The notes below the pieces were generated by a model that was given only the letters and a program-made list of their open reading frames with translations, did not search any database and was not told the DNA's origin. Shown in pieces: positions 11,956-22,331 of a stretch of 64,000 bases of DNA. The first letter of the stretch is position 1. Each line of letters starts with the position of its first letter. The stretch covers positions 60,135,501-60,199,500 of the forward strand of contig NC_092589.1 of the NCBI RefSeq assembly GCF_047663525.1. Reading direction: 5' to 3'. The position numbers and the translations under genes were made by a program. The stretch comes from Anas platyrhynchos (Eukaryota; Chordata; Aves; Anseriformes; Anatidae).

Positions 11956-14900
11956 CTAGAAACACATGAAAAACACTGTCAGTTATCATGCTGGCGACAC
12001 GCGTGGCATTTCCACTTACTTTCAGCTGTGCTAATGTGTTGTATATGTAACCCTGCTAGCGAACACAGACAGCAGACCGGTGTGAACAGTGCAAGGGCTG
12101 TGGGACACTGCTCTGCAGAGCAGAAAATTCCCATTGAAGCTAGTGGTCTTTTCAGCTCCTAGGAAGACACACACATCTTCTGAAGGGCGTGATACCACGA
12201 GCTGAGTTGGGCTTTACCAAAGATCATCATAAACACTGTCATTTCTTGGAAAAACTGTTTTTTTGTCTTTGGTAAAACTCAATTCTAGAGCCAAAACAAA
12301 TCAAATGAAAAAGCCTGAAACAAACTTACATGCTCAACGAAAAAAAGCAACATGAAACTGACTATGTTACTTGACATGATTGCATAGATCTAAAGGTAAG
12401 GACAAAAATCTCTCTCCAGCCAGCAAAACAACTGTTGGTCCAATTGCTTCCAGTGAAATTGGTGGTGAAATTCCAGTCAGGCAAAGCTGAACACAGCCAT
12501 GCTCACCCTAAACTGAGAACAATCTCAATGGTGCTGCTCAGTTGTAGGGAGTGAAAATCATGAGATACCTTGCACTTGTCTTCCCATGACACTTAGAAAA
12601 ATCTAATGTTGCTGCATCCCGTAACATGCTTTGAGTTGTTCTCACAAGAGAAAAATCACGCTAACCAAGATTTTCAAACTTCATACTTACTTCGGGCTGT
12701 CTCACGAGCTGTTCCTCTGTTCTTCTGGCTTCCTGAAATCGCTGGCTCTGGGCTTTAATGAAACAGTTCTGGCAGTAGCCTTCCAGCATGGTGCTACCCA
12801 GGGTGCCACAGTTGCGCTGCTGGCAGGACATGTTTTTGTGGAAGGCTGCAGCAGAGCTCCCTTGCTGACCAGCTGCTGAGGAATTCCTCTGAGATCTCCT
12901 CTGATGGCGTAGCAAAGAACTGTCTGTAATGCAAAGTAAGGACAGGGGGAGTTTGAATAAGCCCAACAGATCGGGTGACCCAAAGTGACTAAGAAAAGCT
13001 CTTCATTTTACAAAGAAAAAAAAAATCTACTAGCCTCAAGCATGGATTTTGGACAACCCACAGACCCCTCAGTCCTTGCACTTTCCAGGAACTGCTCCAA
13101 CAGCTGATTTGATAAAAACTTGCCCTCGGCACAGAAATTGGATTCCCCTGAAATCAAGGGGAATTTCACCACTGCTTTCAGAGTATTGCCTGTGATATTC
13201 CCAACTCTTCCTTCCCTTTCACCCTCCCCTGTTACAATCACATTGGGTAACGGAACAGAGCTAAATGGGTTAACATACCCTACACTTATTAATCTCACGA
13301 GGCAATCATATATTCCACAGTCGTAAGGAAAACATTTTTCCTTGTGACCAACACTGCAAAGAAGCTTTTGCAAGCTTTTCAAAATTTACACAAGCTCATA
13401 ATTTAAAAAGATGTGAAAAGGGCAGTATTGGCTTGTTTGTCAGCAATGAAAGAGGTGAGCATTATTTCTCTTACACATGTCTTCTGCCCTCTGTACCCAA
13501 GGACACTTTGACTGTGTAATCAACCAGAAACGTGGAAATTGAAGATTTCAAGACATGATTTATAGACAGTTACTTTTTTTTTTTTTTTTATGGGCTTGAC
13601 ATGTGCACAAATATACTTGATACTACCAAGAAAGACTTCAAGGTACATTATAATAATATACTCCTATGTCACTACAGAATACTTACTCTGTATTAGCTTG
13701 CACACATGTTGTATTTGCACATTTTTTTGCACATTTTTTGCATATTTGCACAAATTTTGCCTGCTTTGTTTATTGAAGTGACTTCAGTAGTTACTCCAGA
13801 GTGTTATACCTGTTTTATCTTGAAATTCACACCAAGCTTTTTAAGCTTGCCTTAAAGCTTTGCCTTACAAACACAGCTGCTTTTCAGTAGCATCACTACA
13901 ATACCATTTCCCCCACCAATTCCTACAACTTCTCTAGTTATTATGATGTTTAACTGGAGAAAATTCATAGCAAAACATTACTGCAGTTGAAAGGCATTAA
14001 ATGCGACTCTTCACTGACTACGTTTTGCTTCCACAAAAGACTATGGGAAGCTCTACAACAGATTTCACAGAAGTCCCCCATGTTACTGCATGCCTCTTTC
14101 TTGGATAATAATGGCAAAAAACACAAAAAACACGCTGCTAGTTGTGCTCCACACTGTTTCTGCCAACCCCTGCTTTTTTAGGGCACAGTGTGTGTTGAGC
14201 TTTAGTTTCACAATCTGCACCGCATCTGACAGAGCTCACTTACCATGGTTTTCCCTGTACTCAAAGAAACACAGCGTGCAGAAGCCCTCATTCTGAGCAG
14301 TTCCAAAGAACTTGCAGCCAGGTTTCCTGCAGAGTTTACTTCCCCTCTTCTCCTCCGGACCGTGTGGGGTAGGAGGCAGCGGTGCCAGTGGTGGCTCTTC
14401 ACAGTTGTTGGGAGCCTGATGGCAAGGATGCTGAAGGAGGCTGGGTGACATCTGGGATGGGTCAGATGTAGATCTCTGGTGGCACATGGACAGAAAACCA
14501 GGGCCACCATTCGAGGAGCGCTCTGTAGTCCTTTTGAAACAAGTGCTGCACATGCCATTAAAGGTCCTGTTGGCCTTCTGCAGGCAGCCTTTACACGTGG
14601 CATAGTCTACCTGTCTCTGGTCATCCACATTGTTACAAGGAGCACGCTGTCTGGAATTGTAGCAGCGTTCGCAAAGTCCGTTGTGTTGCACGTTCAAGGT
14701 GAAGGGACAGTCTGGGGTCCTGCATTTCATGGCAGTGGTTTCACTGTAGAGGAAGAGGCTCGGAGCAGTTGGAGGCGCGGAGCGAGGCCCTGCGGACTCT
14801 TCAGACATCCACCCCCCAGGTTCACAGACCTCACCGCGGGAGGAGCCTGATCCAGCTACTTTTAGTTTCTCAGGTGCTGCTTTAGGGGTCTGCTTTCTGC

Positions 14901-17900
14901 CTTTGGTTCCCTGTGACCTCCGCTCAAAGCACTCATGGCAGTAGGGCTGAGTGTTCACAGACATATAGAAAGGGCAGTTCGGAGTTTCACATTTCACCTG
15001 TAAGAGGGAGAGCTGGGAAAAAGACAGATCCTGTCTGGCCCTGGGGCAGGTCTCTCTTCTAGCAGGCTCAGCATTCTCTTGCCATTTCTTGTACTCATGC
15101 TGCACCAGTTGAAAGTAATCCTCCACAAGGTTTATTTCTTTGGGTAGGTTGCCTTCATCCAACCTGACAGACAAAAAAAAAATCACCGGTTGAAAAGGGC
15201 AGATGGCTGGGGGTGGAGACAAATACAAGCCACGTGGGGAGGAAATGTAGATTTAATACACATCCATATTACTCAGCTAGAAGATCCAGGATGTTAACTG
15301 TTGCTGTAAATGGAAATAATTTTAAAAGCAGGTGTTCAGTGATGTCAAATGGAGACTTTCACATCTAAAGAAATGGTCTCACAGTGCTAAATGCAGAAGT
15401 ATTCTTGGAAGGATTTTCAAGGTAAAGGTTTACTGTCTATGAAAGATGTATGCAGGAAGGCTACATAATCTCTCAAATAAAAAGAAAAACCCTTCAAATT
15501 CTAAATTCCTCTGAAGACCAATGCCTAGCTGAGCTGTGAGTAGTGTTTGACCACCCCCTTCACAGCCCATGCTCAGAACAAACCTTTCCTCCCGTGGAAT
15601 TGTATCGTGAAATACTGAGTCATTCTGAAATCTGCTCCTTTTTTTGCTCTATGGGCTCTGCAACTACCAGTCAAATTCTTTAAACAAACTAGGTGGCTTC
15701 AACTCAGTTGAAGCAATGCTGGAAGCCATCACAGAATCCCTACGTGACCCTGACCACAGGGAAAACCCCACATCACAGCTTATCATGCAATAGCTCAGAG
15801 GATGAGGAGCTAGCACTGCTGGTAATACGCGAGAACCCATTGTAGCAGTGGCACTTGACAGCACAAAGATGTCACCATGGGCTGTAATGGGAGAAGTGAC
15901 AGGGGATACAGGGAGTCATGGAGGGATAGGCAGGCATTGCCCTCCAGATTAGAAAAGCTGGTGAGTGCAATCAGCTGCTCCACATGTTGCTGACTGCTAA
16001 CTGCCAGGGGGACAAGGGCAGGTGCCAGCTGCTCCACTGGCCACAGCTTCCTGCCTGCTGCGACGCTGCGAGAATGCAACCTTTCAAGGCATTTGTATGT
16101 TGAACACCCTGCCAAGTGCAGACAAAATTACACCACTGCACTTTATGCAATTTGCCCTTGCATGAAGTGCAGGAGTTCTGCAGAACTTGTTCCTGGTTGT
16201 AACTACTTCTCAGCCACTCCCCGAATAACGTAAATGTCACTGGAACTAGTCTGTTGGCTTTACTCTTCTAACGTATTAGGCTCATGCTGCTAAATCCAAA
16301 TACATTTTTGCCTTTGGCTTTGAGACTGGTTCAAGCCCATACCACTTAAAACCATGTGAATGGTAACACCAATATTTTATACTGCAGAGGGCAAACGTGA
16401 AGTATCCTGTGAAGAGGCACACACACACAGAATGGCGTGGCTTCTACCACCACCTTAACCAACATAACAGTAAACAGGAATGACACTCACTTTGCAGCGT
16501 TAATTAGGTGAGTTGTACCATGATCCCAGCCTTGCACTGGAATTTCTATGACTATCAAGTAGTCCTTTAGCAGCTGCTCTTTTTCCCTCTCCTCCGCATC
16601 CGTCAGAAAGTGCACGCTCAAATCCTCAAATCTGCCTCGTTCGCTGGTGACCAGAGGGACAGCCCGGATCTCTGTGTGGAAACACAAGGGGTTAGCACAG
16701 GTATTTTACCTGCCAGGAGTAACCACAAGATACAACACAATGGAGGTGTCAGCACTGCTGCTGAATTTTGGACAGACAAGAGACTGGCTGGCACAAGACA
16801 AACTGGTTTCTAAACAGTGTGATTAAGAGAGGATTCAGGTACATCAGTCCCCAAAATTTAGTCCCATCCTACTGCAATTTTTAATGTCCCCATTGCAATT
16901 GCCTTCTCCCTGGGTGCAGTATCATAGAGCTTAGTTTATTACTCCTTTTTATAAGGTGATGCCTGAACCTAGAGCACTGTTATCCATTTAGATGAGATAC
17001 ATTAAAAATGGCAAAGCATGTATCTCACTGCCCCTGCTAGGCAGCTGCACACTGCTGTGAGACCGTGTTGTTTGAAGCTACTTTTACGGTGGGACATGGA
17101 AAGGAGGCCAGCACACAGCGAGACAGAGGCACACAGCGAAGCAGAGGCCACCCTTGGATGACAGCCTGGAAGCAGGTGAGCTGTGCTCCACTTTCAGCTG
17201 GCATTTTGAATACAGTTTTTAGTTTCTATTCATGTTTACAGACACAGCTGTTTCTGCTTACATTTTAAGAACATATTCCGAAGAAATCTTTTACATTAAC
17301 TTTTAAAATGCAAATATTAGCCAAATTATATTTTAAATGCTGCGTCAGCATAAAAGTACTGAAGAGGCTATGCAAATAGTAGACGAAGTACTTGAAAAAT
17401 ACCTGGGCCACTGTCCTTCAGGGTCACTAGAGGTGTAAAATGCATATTGTCGTAGCCAAGCACAATTGGATATCTGTAGCATTCTTCTGCTGGCCAAAGG
17501 AGTGGCAGGTAAACACCGCCAACGTTCAGAGGAGCAAAACTGGAGCCTGACTCTAAGCTTCTCACCACTTTATCTGCACAAGGAAGAAGAAAAAAATCTG
17601 TTAAGCACAAGTATGTATGTGCTATAGGTAACAGAAAAACATTCTGGGTGTTTTATAACAATTGCTGAAACTCCCAGTTCTGAAATACACCTACCTAAAA
17701 GCAACAATTAGCAAAATCAGATCACTAACACAGCACAGACTGAGGCGACCCTTCATGTGAGATGACTTGCTGGGCAACTCACCTGCGAGGACAATGATTG
17801 GTCTTCTAAGGATGTTAGCAAGGATGAAGATGTGGATTTCTTCCAGTGCGTTATACGGAAGCCTGTTTCGAGCCCCAGATGTTTCTGGAGAGGTCATTTC

Positions 17901-20900
17901 AATGAGGTATTCCCACTCCTCCTCCCAGTTCTGAGGAAAGAAACATCCGTCAGCAACGGTTTAAAGACACGAAGTTAAAGGACTCAACTGCAGCACTCAA
18001 AATATGCACGTTTTCCCATTTCCTCCAAAGGAACAGCATTTCCTCTCTCCACAAACAGCGGGATCCGTGGAGCCAAAGACTCAAAGAAAATCAGCAAGGC
18101 AACCCTGAGAAGCATTCAGCAAACTGCACAGTTCCCTCAGGCCGCCTTACCCGGGTGTCATAGCGGAGTCCTGTCTCTACAAACTCCTGGGACTTAATAG
18201 CCTCCCGCTGCCAGCGCAGCTTGAAGTTCCGCGTATCAATCTCCCGGAGGGCGCTAAACAACGTTTTTCTTAAGACGAGGTCAATATCTTCAATACCCCA
18301 CATGTACTGAGATGCAGCATGCATGAGGCAATTTCCATCACCTGAAAGAAAAAGAAAAGAGTACGTTGATTTTACATGGCTGCTTAAATAAAACCCCACC
18401 AACAAGAAGGATGTGGAATTAATTACGCAGCACATCCACATATTCCATGTGCACTTTTCACTAAGCCTCTGCCAGAGGGCTTTTCACAGGAAGATGGCAG
18501 CTCTGAGTGCTCTGCCCAGGGGAAGAAAACAAGTTGTCCCTTCTCTGCTTCTTGTCCCTGCACTGGCTGGTGAACTGTACTCAGCAGCAGTGGGAAACCT
18601 GCCCCTTATCTATCTTACTTATCTGCTCCTTATTTATCTTACTAACTTGGACTGATCTCCTGAACTGAATTCTGGGGTTGCCTGCAGATGTCAAGCAGTT
18701 GCAACAGCTTTTGAACACAACCAAGTCATCATAAAAGTTCAAAAGAATGTGTAAGTCTCCCTTACCAGTGTTTAAACAAATGCACACCTGATGGCACAGG
18801 GTTGAGAAAATGAAAAACAAAAATAATATCCTATAGTAACACCTCCCCTGACGAGCACTGCATAGGAAAGCTTGGCACTTGTCTGTGCATGGAGGAATTA
18901 TAATGAATTATAATGACCTATTCTTCCCTTTCTGTACCTATTTCATTTATGTGAAGCTATTGTAGGAACACCTCTTGCCTTCCTCTCAGAGCTGGTAGCT
19001 GTCTGTATGCTGTGCTGTTGTAAATTTCATGTAGAGATTTGCTTTTCTAAAGCACAAAATTAAAATTAGCTAAATGAAAAGCATAATGATTTGCTTCTCA
19101 TTTTGACTACTCCTTCCATTGAAGGAATCCTCTTTATATGTAGGAAGAAAAGCAGAGTTCTGCAGTTTCACAGGGAAGAAACTGAGAATCTGAATAGGTA
19201 ATAAACTTAATTGAAAGGTGTGACAAAGTATGCCTATGGCTCCCTTTCAAATTCTACCTCTATCCACCCTCTTCAAAAGCCTTTATGAAAGGGAAATAGC
19301 AAGAACCATTACTGTCCTGTCCTCAGGTTCAAAACTAGGCCTGGCGTTTAATACAGTGGTAAACTGTATTCACATTAATATGGTTTCTTAATTTTCAGAT
19401 TCACTGAAATTTAATATTAATTTCCTTGGAAGAGAGGACATTAACCATGATAAACCTGCTAGATTTTTCTTGGGATGGGGAGAGAAGATAAAAAAAGAAA
19501 AAAAAAAGGAAAGACCCCACCGCCCAGACTTAAAACCATGTATTAGGCTACATGCATTATGAGTTCAAGTAAATTGTGAACACTTTGCTATTTTTGCCAT
19601 GAAATTGCAGAGAAAAAACCTACAGCAGACAGCAGATCCTCAATAAGTATCATTTGAAACATGCTTAACATTTTATAAATTGTTATGGTCTCTCTGCATA
19701 TCAGGTTCCTACCACTGACTTCTGGTTTCTGAATGGAGTCTTGCAAAGCAGACTGTGTCTGCAGACTGTGTACTCGAGCTCAAAAAACATCAGGGAAGAG
19801 CATTTAATATTGAAAACCTGACTGGGTTTCCTTCTGAACAAGAGAGATGACATATTAATCCCGTTAAAATTTTCCCTTTGCAAAATCTAGAGCAAAGATA
19901 AGATTTTTTTTTTTCTTCTTCTCTCAGAGCTGACTTTCAGTTCTTTATTGAGAAGCAGCGCCCAAAATTCCTTACGCAGCACTTGGAATTCCCCGGCGCC
20001 GTTTGACTAGCAGTTGAGCAACACTTGTACTTTTTGTTCTGCTGCGCGCACGGCTGCACAGCGAAGCCTCCCTCGGACTTTCCCGGGGGGTGTGGTTGGG
20101 CGAGCTGGAATGAATGCCTATTCATTATACAAGTGAAATCGCTACAGCCAATAGATGATGGGATTTTAAATTAATTTTTTTTGAAAGTTTCAATTTTTAT
20201 ACCTCCTACCGCCTGCTTTCTATCCACCATTCACATGCCTGCAAGTAAGCGTGCAGTGATTCTTCTTGTGAGAAGAGAAATGACACCACCAACTCATGTA
20301 CATATTAGGTAAAATACACATTAAAAGATCCCAGAAGGATCTCTTTAATTTGAACAATATGAGCAACTAAAGCCTTCATTAGAAGATGTGGATTTTTCTG
20401 AAGAAAGCCCATCTCTGAAGGAACTAATATTCCTCCCACATCTGTGGGTTAAGCAGTCAAATGCTTTTAAAATTTTCTTCATGCCACGTGGGAGGAAAAA
20501 AAAAACACCATAGTTTTTCCACTCGTTTGAATAACATAATTTTCTGGGCTTGTACGGGGCTTCTCCAGGCTTCTCTCAGCCATCCTCTCCTTCAGCCCAG
20601 TCTGCCTTCTCCCTCCTGCGGAGCTGCAGCAACTTTGCATAAACCACAGGTTCCCAAAGCCACTCCTCCTGAGCAAGCACTTGATGACCTTACAGCACCA
20701 GATGGAAGCCAAGTGCAATGCACTGGCTGCATGGGGAGTGGGGGAACACAAACTAACCCCTTTTGCTCTGCCATCCCTAATATTTCAGCATCCTGTATAC
20801 TGGTGCACCTACTCACAGATAGGACCCAGGTCCATAAATTGTTCCCAGTTATAACACTGGTCTAGAGTCACAACACAAGGCACCTGTTCACTGAACATTG

Positions 20901-22316
20901 TGTTTGCAGCAGTAAGGGAAGCTTTGACCCCTGCAGAATTATTAACATCATATGCAGGACCCCAAAGCCTATGCCGCGGGCATAAATTACACAAATTACA
21001 CATAAATTACACTGTCCATTTTCATACTAGGTCTGTTAGAGTGCATCTCTTGCAGCGAAGTTTTGAAAACACAACACTCGGAGTGATGTCACCCTCCTGG
21101 TACCTGCAAAGCACTGCCTGCAACTCTCGTCCTCTGGAAGTCCAAGGTTACCCAGTCTTCACGGACAGACTAATTACAACTACGGGAATTTCAAGCAAGA
21201 GCAGAAGCTGCCCACAAAAGCCCACCAAAAGGTCAGTGTTTCAATTACAGTGGCAGAAGTGTACATTTGGATCAGGCTCTTTAAGCTCACAGCAGTTGCA
21301 TCTGCATGGTGGTTGTTTTCATGGGTTTTGTAAAATACAATTGTGTGCAAACAGGAAAGAAAAGACTGTGGTCTAGGAACACAAGGACAATGTATATATA
21401 AACAGAGAGGAAAATAAGCTTCCTAAGAGCATAATGTACTGACTTGAACTAGGCTGAAGGTCCACCACACCCAGTGTCATCTGCTCCTTGAGCAAGGAAT
21501 ATCTATTTCCCATCATCTTGGTGTCCTCAGCGTCCCAGTCTACCTTCCCATTTGAGGCATTGCTATGCTGTAGGGAATCCTGAGTCCAAGCTTGGAGTTG
21601 CATGACCATAAGTCATAGCCATTACCAAATCTTTCCTGCACCGAACATGAAATGCCCAGCAGTTCTCACCGTCATGTGCAAAGTTTTCCTGCTTGACAAC
21701 ACGGGCTCTTGCACCCCGCTAAGAAATCACTGCACTAGTGCTACTTCATTTACAGCGCCTGACACAATACACATAAAGTAATGCTAACGTGAAGTTTAAG
21801 GGTCACCAGCAGTGACCCTTAAATTAAAGGGCATTGCACACTTCCTCGCCCTGAGGGAAGGCAAGAGCTCGCAGAGCCCACCGGGCAGCCAAGCCCACCA
21901 CCAGCAAGGTCAGCATGCTCCCACGGGCACCGATATTACAGCTGGGTCATCACCAGACCTTGCCTTCCAGTCACAACTGGCATTTCAACACGAGCGCAAA
22001 GACCTGCTCACAACTTACCATTAGTCTTCAAAGGCACAAGTTTCCTGACTTCCATGCACCAGTTCAGCTTCCTCTGGCGCTCCAGTGAAGTCTGGGTGGC
22101 CTGGTCAGTCAGCGCCTTCTGAAGCATTTCCCGAAACTGAGGGCAAAACTGGCACATTCTGAACATTTCTATGGTGTATCTGTGCATAGTCCTGAAATGG
22201 TGAATTATTCCATTGGGGGGTTTGACCAGATCTTCAGGTGTTCTCTCTCTGATCTTCACAGCTTTCAGCATATTGCTCTGATACAAAGCCTGAGGAAGGA
22301 CATGTTGGCCAGCCAT
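11674..22316 (-). CDS. TNFAIP3: TNFAIP3 / A20 complete coding region, eight coding exons
   Basis: A20 is a cytoplasmic ubiquitin-editing enzyme that ends TNF, TLR and NOD signalling to NF-kappaB by acting on RIPK1, TRAF6, NEMO and linear ubiquitin chains. Eight exons (298, 191, 148, 171, 181, 920, 233 and 282 coding nt) join in phase to 807 residues plus stop; the human protein has 790. An OTU domain fills about residues 1-370, with the triad D71, C104 (in GDGNC) and H257, each one residue later than human D70, C103 and H256. Seven C-x(2-4)-C-x11-C-x2-C zinc fingers follow at C388-408, C477-497, C520-538, C608-628, C670-690, C734-754 and C779-799; all 28 cysteines are intact. The protein ends FKQIYG, close to human FKQMYG. 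The start is the first ATG of coding exon 1, in a strong context (A at -3, G at +4). I see no frameshift or premature stop. Identification rests on recognised similarity to human A20. Confidence 0.98.
11956..12690 (-). other. Intron 8 of TNFAIP3
   Basis: 735 bp, GTAAGT to TTTCTAG. Nothing recognisable inside. Confidence 0.7.
12691..12923 (-). CDS. TNFAIP3: TNFAIP3 exon 8: zinc finger 5, residues 637-714
   Basis: The acceptor CATTACAG precedes 12,923 and the donor is CGAA|GTAAGT at 12,691/12,690, phase 0. A second AG four bases on would break the frame. The first 30 residues ([16 protein letters not shown] region) are a poorly conserved linker. ZnF5 then uses C670/675/687/690 in a block close to human ([16 protein letters not shown]), followed by the helix [13 protein letters not shown]. 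Confidence 0.96.
12924..14243 (-). other. Intron 7 of TNFAIP3
   Basis: 1.3 kb. Contains a T16 tract (13,574-13,589) and a degenerate tandem array of a TTTGCACATTTTT-like unit at about 13,713-13,760. GGGGAATTTC near 13,158 is an imperfect kappaB match. No other element is seen. Confidence 0.7.
13713..13760. repeat. Degenerate TTTGCACATTTTT tandem repeat
   Basis: Three to four imperfect copies of a 12-14 bp unit built on TTTGCACA lie in intron 7. They probably arose by slippage. Confidence 0.7.
14244..15163 (-). CDS. TNFAIP3: TNFAIP3 exon 7: zinc fingers 1-4, residues 330-637
   Basis: The acceptor CTGTCTGTCAG precedes 15,163 and the donor is CATG|GTAAGT at 14,244/14,243, phase 1. This large exon encodes the end of the OTU region and A20 fingers ZnF1 (C388/393/405/408), ZnF2 (C477/482/494/497), ZnF3 (C520/523/535/538) and ZnF4 (C608/613/625/628). 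ZnF4 binds K63-linked ubiquitin and is needed for E3 activity in mammals. S382 in QLSLLQ matches the IKK-phosphorylated human S381. R439 in SSRGE matches the MALT1 cleavage arginine of human A20. The serine/proline-rich linkers between fingers are the most diverged parts. Confidence 0.98.
15164..16490 (-). other. Intron 6 of TNFAIP3
   Basis: 1.3 kb, with the acceptor in a long T tract (TTTTTTTTCTGTCTGTCAG). I recognise no repeat or regulatory element. Open frames here have no family resemblance. Confidence 0.7.
16491..16671 (-). CDS. TNFAIP3: TNFAIP3 exon 6: C-terminal OTU, residues 270-330
   Basis: The acceptor TTTCCACACAG precedes 16,671 and the donor is GCAAA|GTGAGT at 16,491/16,490, phase 2. 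It encodes [19 protein letters not shown] and the nearly invariant [20 protein letters not shown], which closes the OTU domain. The acidic stretch DAEEREKEQ is a small divergence from human. Confidence 0.97.
16672..17402 (-). other. Intron 5 of TNFAIP3
   Basis: 731 bp. It holds a short imperfect direct repeat around GCACACAGCGA (17,111-17,121 and 17,130-17,140, 19-bp offset) and no other recognisable element. Confidence 0.75.
17403..17573 (-). CDS. TNFAIP3: TNFAIP3 exon 5: catalytic histidine, residues 213-270
   Basis: The acceptor CTTGTGCAG precedes 17,573. The donor CCAG|GTATTT at 17,403/17,402 is weaker than the others, phase 1. The exon carries [12 protein letters not shown], the [12 protein letters not shown] block, and H257 in [10 protein letters not shown] (human H256), the general base of the cysteine protease. 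Confidence 0.97.
17783..17930 (-). CDS. TNFAIP3: TNFAIP3 exon 4: OTU core, residues 164-213
   Basis: The acceptor TTTCCTCAG precedes 17,930 and the donor is GCAG|GTGAGT at 17,783/17,782, phase 1. It encodes [12 protein letters not shown] through the strongly conserved ALEEIHIF and NILRRPIIV blocks that form the central strands of the OTU fold. The middle ([13 protein letters not shown]) differs more from human A20. Confidence 0.97.
18151..18341 (-). CDS. TNFAIP3: TNFAIP3 exon 3: catalytic cysteine, residues 100-163
   Basis: The acceptor TTTCTTTCAG precedes 18,341 and the donor is CGG|GTAAGG at 18,151/18,150, phase 0. The exon completes GDGNCLMHA, in which C104 is the OTU nucleophile (human C103). 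It continues with the conserved SQYMWG and [10 protein letters not shown] blocks. C104 attacks the isopeptide bond of K63- or K48-linked ubiquitin; its loss in mammals removes the protease activity. Confidence 0.98.
19965..20110. promoter_or_regulatory. CpG-dense patch with kappaB match inside intron 2
   Basis: About a dozen CpGs occur in roughly 150 bp, against almost none in the surrounding intron. GGACTTTCCC at 20,075-20,084 (GGGAAAGTCC on the gene strand) is a good kappaB match, and a CCAAT motif lies just outside at about 20,146-20,150. This is a candidate intronic enhancer or alternative promoter. It is inference from composition and motifs. Confidence 0.4.
20981..21012. repeat. AT-rich imperfect tandem repeat
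   Basis: CATAAATTACA occurs at 20,981-20,991 and 21,001-21,011, with a shortened copy between them. Intronic, no function seen. Confidence 0.8.
21795..21823. repeat. Perfect inverted repeat: 12-bp arms, 5-nt loop
   Basis: TTTAAGGGTCAC at 21,795-21,806 is the exact reverse complement of GTGACCCTTAAA at 21,812-21,823, with a CAGCA loop. In the intron 2 RNA it would form a stable hairpin. In DNA it also reads as inverted GGTCA/TGACC half-sites spaced by 7 bp. Confidence 0.9.
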
Positions 22317-22331
22317 GTTCCCACACGAAAT
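22019..22331 (-). CDS. TNFAIP3: TNFAIP3 exon 2: start codon and OTU N-terminus, residues 1-100
   Basis: The acceptor TTTGTTTCAG precedes 22,331 and the donor is ATG|GTAAGT at 22,019/22,018, leaving phase 1. Coding starts at 22,316 after 15 nt of 5' UTR. The protein opens MAGQHVLPQ, one residue longer than human MAEQVLPQ. It carries the helical N-terminal part of the OTU fold and D71, the equivalent of the human triad residue D70. The block [19 protein letters not shown] is almost identical to human A20. Confidence 0.97.

Larger units (their letters stand above)
18342..22018 (-). other. Intron 2 of TNFAIP3
   Basis: The largest intron (3.7 kb), starting GTAAGT and ending CTTTCAG. It holds a perfect 12-bp inverted repeat at 21,795-21,823, a small AT-rich tandem repeat at 20,981-21,012, and a CpG-rich patch with a kappaB match at about 19,965-20,110. 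Otherwise it is AT-rich, and I see no exon. Confidence 0.8.

Noticed and set aside
19937..20125. Cysteine-containing minus-strand open frame, with AATAAA and an A run just after it
   Set aside because: It resembles a processed pseudogene in layout, but no parent protein is recognisable in any frame I tried. The CpG patch is better described as regulatory.
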